Source of the DNA: Lederbergia citri
GTDB taxonomy: Bacteria; Bacillota; Bacilli; Bacillales; Bacillaceae_C
Assembly (NCBI RefSeq): GCF_018343625.1
Contig: NZ_JAGYPG010000001.1
Span: forward strand, 478,342 to 542,341
DNA: 64,000 bases
Direction of reading: 5' to 3'
Part shown: positions 36,635 through 44,836 of the stretch, one piece after another
Numbering within the stretch: position 1 is the first letter of the stretch
Layout: the number at the start of each line of letters is the position of its first letter
Notes under the pieces: generated by a model
What the model was told of the DNA's origin: nothing
Databases searched by the model: none
Seen by the model: only the letters and a program-made list of their open reading frames with translations
Translations under genes and position numbers: made by a program

Positions 36635-37309
36635 ATGAATTCCTTAATTAAACAAGTGTTTATGGTCTTCTCCATCATGTTTTTACTTCTCATCCAAGCG
36701 GATCGGACAATCGTATTTGCTGAAAACAATCCGCTTGGTGGAAACGTGGAGGATTGTTATCCAGATAAATGTGGTGACGAGAAAGATAAAATCCAGGTAT
36801 TAGACAATGCCGAAAAACCAAAGTCATTAGGCATAGGGATTTCGGAATTTTTAAAGATGATTTTTGCACTTATTTTTGTTATAGCAATTTTATATTTTCT
36901 TTTGAAATTTATTAATAAAAGAAGTCAGTCGTATCAACAAAATCGACTAGTACAAAACTTAGGAGGTACCCCCTTAGGCGGGAATCGTTCTATACAAATT
37001 GTCAAAGTCGGTAATCGCCTTTTAATTCTAGGAGTTGGGGAAGATGTCCAACTTTTAAAAGAAATAACAGACGAGCAGGAATATGAGAATTATATTAAGC
37101 AATATGACGAACAGTTGGAACAAAGTCTTCAACCAGTAGATATGGTAACGAAATGGATAAAACGAGTAAATAACTCAACAAAAGAAACTAATGGCAGTTC
37201 ACAACAACCGTTTCATATGCACTTGAAAACACAACTGGATGAAATCAAAAAGGAGCGCAAGCAGACAATGAATAAGCTTGATCATAAGGAGTCCAATTTA
37301 GATGAATGA
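36635..37309 (+). CDS. fliO: Flagellar biosynthesis protein FliO (FliZ)
   Basis: FliO family, 224 aa, assembly helper of the FliP ring. N-terminal signal-like segment (IKQVFMVFSIMFLLLIQAD, cleaved after VFA), then an extracytoplasmic stretch with a Cys pair (DCYPDKC), a membrane helix near residues 72-92 (MIFALIFVIAILYFLLKFI), and the cytoplasmic FliO core LVQNLGGTPLGGNRSIQIVKVGNRLLILGVGE. Starts 6 bases after cheY stops with a weak ribosome site and overlaps fliP by 8 bases. Confidence 0.93.
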   Translation: MNSLIKQVFMVFSIMFLLLIQADRTIVFAENNPLGGNVEDCYPDKCGDEKDKIQVLDNAEKPKSLGIGISEFLKMIFALIFVIAILYFLLKFINKRSQSYQQNRLVQNLGGTPLGGNRSIQIVKVGNRLLILGVGEDVQLLKEITDEQEYENYIKQYDEQLEQSLQPVDMVTKWIKRVNNSTKETNGSSQQPFHMHLKTQLDEIKKERKQTMNKLDHKESNLDE

Positions 37310-37970
37310 GTTTATGGAGTTTTTTAATAATAGCTCATCAGAAACTGTTTCTACTTCAGTCAAGCTATTATTACTGCTAACTGTTTTATCAATCGCTCCA
37401 AGTATTTTAATTTTGATGACTTCATTTACTAGAATCATTATTGTTTTATCTTTTGTTAGAACATCTCTTGCGACACAACAGATGCCGCCTAACCAAGTTT
37501 TGGTTGGACTAGCCTTATTCTTAACTTTTTTTGTTATGGCGCCTACTTTCAGTCAAGTAAATGAACAAGCCTTAACCCCGCTGTTTAATGATGAAATAAA
37601 CCTAGAACAGGCTTATGAAAAAGCGGCAATACCATTTAGAGAATTTATGAGTAAGCATACGAGGCAAAAGGATTTAGAACTTTTTCTTTCCTATACAAAA
37701 GCGGAAAGGCCAGCAACTATTCAGGATATACCATTAACTGTACTTGTACCCGCCTACGCCTTAAGTGAGTTGAAAACTGCTTTTCAAATTGGTTTCATGA
37801 TATTTATTCCTTTTTTAGTTATTGATATGGTTGTTGCGAGTATTTTAATGTCAATGGGAATGATGATGCTACCGCCAGTCATGATCTCACTCCCTTTTAA
37901 AATATTACTTTTCGTTCTCGTTGATGGGTGGTATTTAGTCGTTAAATCATTATTGCAAAGCTTTGGGTAA
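37302..37970 (+). CDS. fliP: Flagellar export gate protein FliP
   Basis: FliP, 222 aa, forms the core pore of the flagellar type III export gate with FliQ and FliR. Four hydrophobic segments; hallmarks SFTRIIIVLSFVRTSLATQQMPPNQVL and FLVIDMVVASILMSMGMMMLPP. Without the long cleavable signal peptide of enterobacterial FliP. ATG 37302 overlaps fliO. Confidence 0.98.
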   Translation: MNEFMEFFNNSSSETVSTSVKLLLLLTVLSIAPSILILMTSFTRIIIVLSFVRTSLATQQMPPNQVLVGLALFLTFFVMAPTFSQVNEQALTPLFNDEINLEQAYEKAAIPFREFMSKHTRQKDLELFLSYTKAERPATIQDIPLTVLVPAYALSELKTAFQIGFMIFIPFLVIDMVVASILMSMGMMMLPPVMISLPFKILLFVLVDGWYLVVKSLLQSFG

Positions 37971-38015
37971 GAAAAGTAAGAAATTCGTAAAGTTGTAGAT
38001 TAATGGAGTGATCAT

Positions 38016-38285
38016 ATGAGTGCTGAAGCTGTCATCTCACTCGCGGAAAGAGGAGTTTATACAATACTAGTTGTAGCTGGCCCATTGCTCCTTATTGCTT
38101 TGGCCGTTGGGCTTGCTGTCAGTATTTTTCAAGCGACAACCCAGATTCAAGAACAAACATTGGCATTCATACCGAAAATTGTAGCTGTATTAGTTGGAGT
38201 CGTCATTTTAGGACCGTGGATGTTGAGCAGGCTGCTTTCATATGCCTCTGAAATATTACAAAATTTAACTCGGTTTGTAGGTTGA
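38016..38285 (+). CDS. fliQ: Flagellar export gate protein FliQ
   Basis: FliQ, 89 aa, two membrane helices (about 17-38 and 51-73). Typical words: AVGLAVSIFQATTQIQEQTL and FIPKIVAVLVGVVILGPWML. ATG 38016 follows TGGAGTG. Follows fliP after a 45-base gap. Confidence 0.97.
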   Translation: MSAEAVISLAERGVYTILVVAGPLLLIALAVGLAVSIFQATTQIQEQTLAFIPKIVAVLVGVVILGPWMLSRLLSYASEILQNLTRFVG

Positions 38286-38289
38286 TTGA

Positions 38290-39069
38290 ATGGAAGCCTT
38301 AGTTCCAAATATTTCAGTTTTTATGCTTATATTTATGAGGGTTTCTACATTTTTTGTTACGCTGCCATTATTTTCATATAGAACTCTTCCGGCTACATAT
38401 AGGATCGGCTTTGCCTTTTTTTTATCTTTGTTGATGTATTACACCATAGATGTGCAATCAATCGACATTACAGGAACCTATTTCTTGTTGATTCTGAAAG
38501 AAGCAGGGGTTGGCCTTCTTATTGGTTTTACAGCGTATATGATTCTTTCAGCCATACAAATTGCAGGTGGTTTTATTGATTTTCAAATGGGATTTGCCAT
38601 TGCCAATGTAATTGATCCGCAGACAGGAACGCAAAGTCCTCTTATTGGACAATATTTATATATGTTTTCCTTGCTTTTTTTACTTGCAGTAAACGGTCAT
38701 CATCTCATTATGGATGGAATTTTTTACAGTTATCAATCTATTCCGATTGATCAAGTATTTATCCCGTTTGGAAATAGCTCATTGGCAGAATATATCATTA
38801 AGTCATTCAGCATGATGTTCATGATTGCTTTTCAGATGTCTATCCCAGTTGTCGCCTCGCTTTTTCTTGTTGATGTAGCATTAGGAATTGTGGCAAGAAC
38901 GGTTCCACAATTAAATATTTTTGTCGTTGGATTTCCAATCAAAATTGCGGTAAGTTTCATCATTTTATTTATCGTACTAGGAGTTATGTTTGGAGTTGTG
39001 CAAAATTTATTTGAAACGATGTTAATTGTCATGAGAGATGTGATGAGGTTTATAGGAGGCGCGGGATGA
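38290..39069 (+). CDS. fliR: Flagellar export gate protein FliR
   Basis: FliR, 259 aa, with six predicted membrane segments; completes the FliPQR export pore. Conserved GFAIANVIDPQTGTQSPLIGQ and VARTVPQLNIFVVGFPIKI. ATG 38290 lies 4 bases after fliQ; the stop overlaps the flhB start (ATGA). Confidence 0.97.
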   Translation: MEALVPNISVFMLIFMRVSTFFVTLPLFSYRTLPATYRIGFAFFLSLLMYYTIDVQSIDITGTYFLLILKEAGVGLLIGFTAYMILSAIQIAGGFIDFQMGFAIANVIDPQTGTQSPLIGQYLYMFSLLFLLAVNGHHLIMDGIFYSYQSIPIDQVFIPFGNSSLAEYIIKSFSMMFMIAFQMSIPVVASLFLVDVALGIVARTVPQLNIFVVGFPIKIAVSFIILFIVLGVMFGVVQNLFETMLIVMRDVMRFIGGAG

Positions 39070-40148
39070 AACAACTTAATCTGGATCTCCAATTTTTTGC
39101 AGGAGAAAAGACAGAAAAGGCAACTCCGAAAAAGAGACTGGATGCCCGAAAAAAAGGGCAAACGGCAAAAAGTCAAGATGTTAATACCGCGATAGGATTA
39201 CTAGCTGTTTTCTTGTTTCTACTATTCTTTTCATCTAGCATGGGGAAAATAGCGGTAGATACATTTCGCCACTCCTTTAACACGTTTTTATTGATGGAAG
39301 TATCGGAAGACAATATACAATTGATCTTATTGGATATATTGAAAGAACTTATCTTTTTACTTGGCCCAGTCATGTTGATTGCACTTGTTGCAGGGATTGC
39401 CTCCAATCTTATGCAAGTCGGTTTTATGGTAACGGGCGAGCCATTGCAACCCAAGTTGGAAAAGTTAGACCCGATTAAAGGGATGAAGCGGATTTTTTCA
39501 ATTAGAGCAATCGTAGAATTATTGAAATCAATATTAAAAATTGGATTTGTAGGAGCAATTACTTTTTTTGTCTTATGGATTCGCATAGATGAGGTTCTTA
39601 TTCTATCACATAAATCCGTTGCTTCTGCGTTAAAAACAGTAGGCAGTCTTACAATGCAAATGGGAATTGCCGCATCGCTCGCACTATTATTCTTATCTAT
39701 TTTTGATTATTTGTATCAGAGGTATGATTACGAAAAAAATATTCGAATGTCGAAACAAGACATTAAAGACGAGTTTAAAAATACTGAAGGGGACCCGCTA
39801 ATTAAGTCAAAAGTGAAACAAAAGCAACGTGAAATGGCAATGTCACGAATGATGCAGGAAGTCCCCAAAGCAGATGTAATTATTACAAACCCAACGCATT
39901 ATGCAATCGCGTTGAAATATGATGACGAAAAAGACGATGCGCCTGTCGTCATAGCAAAAGGTATAGATTTTATGGCGCAAAAAATAAAGAGTATTGCTAG
40001 TGAACATAATATTATTATGGTTGAAAACCGCCCGTTAGCGCGAGCTTTATATGATCAACTCGATATTGGGCAAAAAATACCGGATGAGTTTTTCAAGGCA
40101 GTGGCGGAAATTCTTGCATACGTTTATAGAATTAAACATAAAATCTAG
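39066..40148 (+). CDS. flhB: Flagellar export switch protein FlhB
   Basis: FlhB, 360 aa, controls export specificity. Four membrane segments in residues 30-215, then the cytoplasmic domain with the self-cleaving NPTH motif at Asn275-Pro276 (ADVIITNPTHYAIALKYD), and the C-terminal IPDEFFKAVAEILAYVYRI. The N-terminus includes GEKTEKATPKKRLDARKKGQ. Its C-terminal domain is echoed by YlqH at 12.2 kb. Starts in the fliR stop codon. Confidence 0.98.
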   Translation: MKQLNLDLQFFAGEKTEKATPKKRLDARKKGQTAKSQDVNTAIGLLAVFLFLLFFSSSMGKIAVDTFRHSFNTFLLMEVSEDNIQLILLDILKELIFLLGPVMLIALVAGIASNLMQVGFMVTGEPLQPKLEKLDPIKGMKRIFSIRAIVELLKSILKIGFVGAITFFVLWIRIDEVLILSHKSVASALKTVGSLTMQMGIAASLALLFLSIFDYLYQRYDYEKNIRMSKQDIKDEFKNTEGDPLIKSKVKQKQREMAMSRMMQEVPKADVIITNPTHYAIALKYDDEKDDAPVVIAKGIDFMAQKIKSIASEHNIIMVENRPLARALYDQLDIGQKIPDEFFKAVAEILAYVYRIKHKI

Positions 40149-40168
40149 TTTTTAGTGGAGAGATATTT

Positions 40169-42202
40169 ATGAAAGTGAAAGATCTTGCAATTCTATCAAG
40201 TGTCATATTAATTGTTGCTATGTTGGTTATCCCTTTTCCTCCATGGCTATTAAGCTTATTAATTATCATCAATATTTCGCTTGCTCTTCTAGTATTATTA
40301 ACATCTATGAATATGCAAGAGCCTCTCCAATTTTCAATATTCCCCTCATTATTATTACTTTTGACACTTTTTAGATTGGGCCTGAATGTTTCAACAACAA
40401 GATCGATCCTTTCAAAAGGTGATGCTGGCGGTGTTGTTGAAACGTTCGGGACTTTTGTTGTCGGTGGAAACGTATTAGTCGGATTAGTCGTGTTCTTCAT
40501 TTTGGTCATTATCCAATTTGTCGTTATCACGAAAGGTGCCGAACGTGTATCAGAAGTAGCTGCACGTTTTACATTAGATGCAATGCCTGGAAAACAAATG
40601 AGTATTGATGCCGATTTAAATGCTGGAATTATTTCAGAGCATGAGGCTCGTGAACGAAGAGAAAAGGTTTCCCGAGAATCTGATTTTTATGGATCGATGG
40701 ACGGAGCAAGTAAATTCGTCAAAGGAGATGCCATAGCCGGAATCATTATCGTTATTATTAATCTTTTATTTGGAATTATAATTGGTATGCTCCAACAAGG
40801 TCTTCCGATTGGAGAAGCTGCGGTGAAATACTCCATGCTTACGGTTGGGGATGGAATTGTGAGTCAAATACCTGCACTCCTCATATCAACTGCTACAGGT
40901 ATTGTTGTTACACGAGCAGCTTCTGAAGGAAATCTTGGTTCTGATATCATTGGACAGTTGTTTGCCTTTCCGAAAATGCTATATGTTGCAGCAGGAACGA
41001 TCTTCCTTTTAGGCTTGGCAACGCCAATTAATGACATTTTAACAATTCCTATTGCTGCGGCACTAGGAATTGGTGGATTTGTTCTTTCCAGAGTCCCTGC
41101 AAAACAAGAAGAAGACCTATTAGATCAACTCGAAGATACAGAGACAGAAGATTTAAAAAGTCCTGAAAGTGTAATCAATCTCCTTAATGTTGATGCAATA
41201 GAATTTGAATTTGGCTATGGTCTAATCCCTCTTGCTGACGTTAACCAAGGTGGGGATTTACTAGATCGTATTGTAATGATTAGGCGACAGTTGGCATTGG
41301 AGTTAGGGATTGTTATCCCTGTAGTAAGAATTCGGGATAATATACAGCTTGAGCCAAATGCATACCGTTTGAAAATTAAAGGAAGTGAAATGGCAAGAGG
41401 CGAGCTCCTGTTAGATCATTACCTTGCTATGAGTCCCGGTGGTGAAGACATGCTGGAAGGGATTGATACGATTGAACCTTCATTTGGACTCCCTGCGAAA
41501 TGGATAACGGAAGAAGTGAAGGAGCAAGCGGAAATATTAGGTTACACTGTCGTTGATCCTCCATCAGTTGTTTCTACTCATATAACGGAAGTATTAAAGG
41601 CGAATGCGCATGAACTATTAGGAAGACAAGAAACGAAGCAGCTTATCGACCATCTGAAAGAATCATTTCCAATTCTTGTGGAAGAGGTCACTCCAAATCC
41701 ACTTACAATTGGTGAGGTTCAAAAGGTTTTGGCTAAACTTTTGAAAGAAAATGTATCGATTCGAAATTTGCCTATTATATTCGAAACATTGGCGGATTAT
41801 GGGAGAATGAGTACAGATACAGATTTACTGGCGGAGTATGTACGACAAAGTTTAGCTAGACAAATAACAAACCAGTATGCAGACGATAATTCTACGTTAA
41901 AGGTAATTACCGTTTCCGGTAAAGTGGAAAAGTTAATTGCAGACAGTGTACAGCAAACAGAACATGGGAATTACTTATCGATGGATCCTGACGATTCCCA
42001 ATCTATTCTAGAGGCCACTGCTGCTCAAATTGAACAGCAATCATTAATGCAACAAGCGCCTATTTTGCTTTGTTCACCTGCTGTTCGAATGTATGTAAGG
42101 CAATTAACTGAAAGGTACTTTCCGCATGTTCCTGTCCTTTCCTATAACGAATTAGAGGCGAACGTAGAAGTTCAAAGCAGTGGGATGGTGAGTGTTGAAT
42201 GA
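40169..42202 (+). CDS. flhA: Flagellar export gate protein FlhA
   Basis: FlhA, 677 aa, nonameric export gate with eight N-terminal membrane helices and a large cytoplasmic domain. The FHIPEP-region appears here as FTLDAMPGKQMSIDADLNAG; GDGIVSQIPALLISTATGIVVTRA is also diagnostic. The C-terminal part binds chaperone-substrate complexes. ATG 40169 follows GTGGAG. The stop overlaps flhF by four bases. Confidence 0.98.
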   Translation: MKVKDLAILSSVILIVAMLVIPFPPWLLSLLIIINISLALLVLLTSMNMQEPLQFSIFPSLLLLLTLFRLGLNVSTTRSILSKGDAGGVVETFGTFVVGGNVLVGLVVFFILVIIQFVVITKGAERVSEVAARFTLDAMPGKQMSIDADLNAGIISEHEARERREKVSRESDFYGSMDGASKFVKGDAIAGIIIVIINLLFGIIIGMLQQGLPIGEAAVKYSMLTVGDGIVSQIPALLISTATGIVVTRAASEGNLGSDIIGQLFAFPKMLYVAAGTIFLLGLATPINDILTIPIAAALGIGGFVLSRVPAKQEEDLLDQLEDTETEDLKSPESVINLLNVDAIEFEFGYGLIPLADVNQGGDLLDRIVMIRRQLALELGIVIPVVRIRDNIQLEPNAYRLKIKGSEMARGELLLDHYLAMSPGGEDMLEGIDTIEPSFGLPAKWITEEVKEQAEILGYTVVDPPSVVSTHITEVLKANAHELLGRQETKQLIDHLKESFPILVEEVTPNPLTIGEVQKVLAKLLKENVSIRNLPIIFETLADYGRMSTDTDLLAEYVRQSLARQITNQYADDNSTLKVITVSGKVEKLIADSVQQTEHGNYLSMDPDDSQSILEATAAQIEQQSLMQQAPILLCSPAVRMYVRQLTERYFPHVPVLSYNELEANVEVQSSGMVSVE

Positions 42203-43347
42203 ATATAAAAAAAATAGTTGCTCCGACTATGCCGGAAGCAATGAAAAAAGTGAAAACTGAGTTAGGTGAAAATGCCGTTATACTAAATTCAAAGGTAATT
42301 TTTACAGGTGGTTTTCTAGGACTTTTTCGAAAGAAAAGCATTGAAGTGATAGCAGCATTAGATGAACAGCCAGTCCATATTCAACAAACGCGAAAAAACA
42401 AAAACAGAAAAAGTCCAATTCCTAACAAAACTATAACAACTCATACAAGTAAAAAGACAAAACAATTGGAACCAGATGTATTATCGGAGATTACTGAGTT
42501 AAAATCTGAGATTAAAGCGATGAAGAAAAATAACCATTACAGCTACAATCAATATCCGGAAGTCATTCAAAAATATTTGTTTATGCTTCAAGAAGAAGAA
42601 ATAAAAGATGAGTACTTGTGGAATATTGGTGATGCTTTATTGGAGAAATGGCGCAACTCAGAATCGGAACCGAAAGAATTTGAACTGTTTGCATGGTGCA
42701 CTTCAGAATTGATCGACCAATTAAGTCTCGTTCCCTTTGGTGGAATATCGTATGAGAAGAAATTTATTAATTTAGTCGGCCCAACAGGTGTTGGGAAAAC
42801 GACGACAATCGCTAAATTAGCTGCAGAAGCCGTGCTTGAACATCATAAAAAGGTTGCTCTTATTACGACAGACACATATAGAATTGCGGCTATTGAACAG
42901 TTAAAAACGTACGCGCAATTACTAAATATCCCTGTTGAAATCATTTATGAAGAAAAAGATTTTCGTTCTGCTGTGGATAAATTTTCCGAATATGACATTG
43001 TACTTATTGATACGGCAGGACGCAATTATCAAGAAAAACAATATATCCATGATTTGAAAAAGCTTTTAGGAAATGAAGAGTATATTGAAACATATTTAGT
43101 ACTGTCGATTTCGATGAAAGAAAAGGATATTGAAAAAATCGTAGAAAATTTTTTAGATATGAAATTTAGCAAATTTATCTTTACGAAAGCTGACGAGACT
43201 AGGACCTATGGAGTTATGTATAACTTAATATGCAAATACAAAATAGGAGCTGCTTATATAACGACAGGACAAGACGTACCAGATGATATTATCGCTGCAA
43301 CTCCTGAAGTAATCACGGAATATATTCTTAGGGATGAAATATCATGA
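42199..43347 (+). CDS. flhF: SRP-like GTPase FlhF
   Basis: FlhF, 382 aa, third SRP-family GTPase of the window after FtsY and Ffh; places flagella on the cell. An N-terminal basic B domain (residues 1-100, with lysine-rich KNKNRKSPIPN) precedes NG domains: P-loop [27 protein letters not shown], and FTKADETRTYG in place of the TKLDG motif. Starts in the flhA stop and ends in the flhG start (both ATGA), so flhA-flhF-flhG are translationally coupled. Confidence 0.97.
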   Translation: MNIKKIVAPTMPEAMKKVKTELGENAVILNSKVIFTGGFLGLFRKKSIEVIAALDEQPVHIQQTRKNKNRKSPIPNKTITTHTSKKTKQLEPDVLSEITELKSEIKAMKKNNHYSYNQYPEVIQKYLFMLQEEEIKDEYLWNIGDALLEKWRNSESEPKEFELFAWCTSELIDQLSLVPFGGISYEKKFINLVGPTGVGKTTTIAKLAAEAVLEHHKKVALITTDTYRIAAIEQLKTYAQLLNIPVEIIYEEKDFRSAVDKFSEYDIVLIDTAGRNYQEKQYIHDLKKLLGNEEYIETYLVLSISMKEKDIEKIVENFLDMKFSKFIFTKADETRTYGVMYNLICKYKIGAAYITTGQDVPDDIIAATPEVITEYILRDEIS

Positions 43348-44201
43348 AAGATCAAGCTGAAAAGTTGCGATTGAAAATGACAAGCCTTGCAAAGAGCCAA
43401 GCTAAAACGATTGCCGTCGTAAGTGGAAAAGGCGGTGTTGGGAAATCTAATATTTCCATTAATATTGCTTTGTTATTAAATAAAATGAACAAACGAGTGT
43501 TATTATTTGATTTTGATCTAGGCATGGGAAACGTAAATATTATTCTCGGACAACCATCGCGGCTAACTCTATCGGAATTTTTACATGAAGAAGCCACACT
43601 CAATGATATTGTAAATGATACACATGAAGGGGTATCGTATATCGCAGCAGGGAATGGCTTAAATGAAACGATCCAAATTGACGAAAGGATGTTAGTCAGA
43701 CTTCTCGACGGTTTAAGAGAGCTGCAGCAACAATATGACTATATCATTTTTGATATGGGAGCAGGTGCAACTTCAGCTTCATTAAAGCTCTTACTAGCGG
43801 TGGATGATATTTTTGTCATTTCAACACCCGAACCGACAGCCATTACAGATGCATATTCGATGATGAAATTTATATGCCTAGAAGGAGCTACAGGAAATTT
43901 ATTCTTGATTTGCAACCGTGCTGATACTGAAAAGCAAGGACTGGAAACACTGGAGCGATTAAAACAAACAGTATATAAGTTTTTACATAAAGAGGTAATC
44001 ATGTTGGGAATTTTGCCGGAAGACAGTCACGTTAGGAAAGCAGTAATTAATCAGACTGCGTTTTCAATTGCTTACCCTAAATCTAGTATTTCGGTAAAAT
44101 TAGAAAAAATCGTCCATTCGTATTTAAATGAAAATAATATAGAGTATGAAAATAGAGTAAATGATTCATTTATTAATAGACTTCGACGATTCTTCTTTTA
44201 A
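43344..44201 (+). CDS. flhG: Flagellar number regulator FlhG (YlxH), MinD-like ATPase
   Basis: MinD/ParA ATPase, 285 aa, that stimulates FlhF and limits flagellar number and spacing. Deviant Walker A VSGKGGVGKSNISINIA (residues 24-40), Walker B YIIFDMGAGATSASL, and a C-terminal amphipathic helix (FINRLRRFFF) likely used for membrane binding. The N-terminus QAEKLRLKM contains the DQAxxLR FlhF-stimulating motif. Confidence 0.96.
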   Translation: MKDQAEKLRLKMTSLAKSQAKTIAVVSGKGGVGKSNISINIALLLNKMNKRVLLFDFDLGMGNVNIILGQPSRLTLSEFLHEEATLNDIVNDTHEGVSYIAAGNGLNETIQIDERMLVRLLDGLRELQQQYDYIIFDMGAGATSASLKLLLAVDDIFVISTPEPTAITDAYSMMKFICLEGATGNLFLICNRADTEKQGLETLERLKQTVYKFLHKEVIMLGILPEDSHVRKAVINQTAFSIAYPKSSISVKLEKIVHSYLNENNIEYENRVNDSFINRLRRFFF

Positions 44202-44226
44202 CCCCGTTTAGAGGAGAAGTAATAGT

Positions 44227-44832
44227 ATGACATCACGTATAGAGCGAAATAAAAAAAAGATTATATGCATTGGGACATCAACTGGCGGTCCTCGAGCTTT
44301 GCAAGCGGTTTTAACACAATTACCTAAAGGGTTGAATGCATCTATTGTTATTGTTCAACACATGCCGCCGAAATTTACTAAATCGTTGGCAGATAGATTA
44401 AACACCATTTGTGAAATAGACGTCAAAGAAGCAGAAGATGGCGAAACATTAAAAGAAGGAACAGCATACATAGCTCCCGGTGGAAGACATATGACGATTG
44501 TACAAACAGCGGCAAGGGAAAGAGTAAAAATATTAGACAGTCCTCCTGTCAATGGACATCGTCCATCCGTTGATGTCTTGTTCAATTCCATTCATAATTT
44601 AGCGAATTTCGATAAAATTGCTGTAATTATGACAGGAATGGGTGCTGATGGTGCTGCTGGTTTGGTAGAATTGAAGAAAGACAATAATGTTTTCTCGATA
44701 GCAGAATCTGAAGAAAGTTCCATTGTTTTTGGAATGCCAAATGCAGCCATTGCTACTAGCAAAGTCGATGCTATTGTGAAACTTAATGATATAGCCGATT
44801 CAATCTTGAATTATATGAAAAAAGGGACGTGA
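44227..44832 (+). CDS. cheB: Chemotaxis methylesterase CheB without receiver domain
   Basis: Only the catalytic domain of CheB is present: 201 aa against about 350 for full CheB. The catalytic triad is complete: Ser18 in GTSTGGP, His45 in VQHMPP, Asp141 in MTGMGADG. It removes methyl groups from chemoreceptor glutamates. ATG 44227 follows GAGGAG and starts right at the catalytic domain; the 25 bases to flhG contain no receiver remnant. In full-length CheB the receiver inhibits the esterase until phosphorylated by CheA, so this version should escape that control. Position between flhG and cheA is that of B. subtilis cheB. Confidence 0.94.
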   Translation: MTSRIERNKKKIICIGTSTGGPRALQAVLTQLPKGLNASIVIVQHMPPKFTKSLADRLNTICEIDVKEAEDGETLKEGTAYIAPGGRHMTIVQTAARERVKILDSPPVNGHRPSVDVLFNSIHNLANFDKIAVIMTGMGADGAAGLVELKKDNNVFSIAESEESSIVFGMPNAAIATSKVDAIVKLNDIADSILNYMKKGT

Positions 44833-44836
44833 GCTT

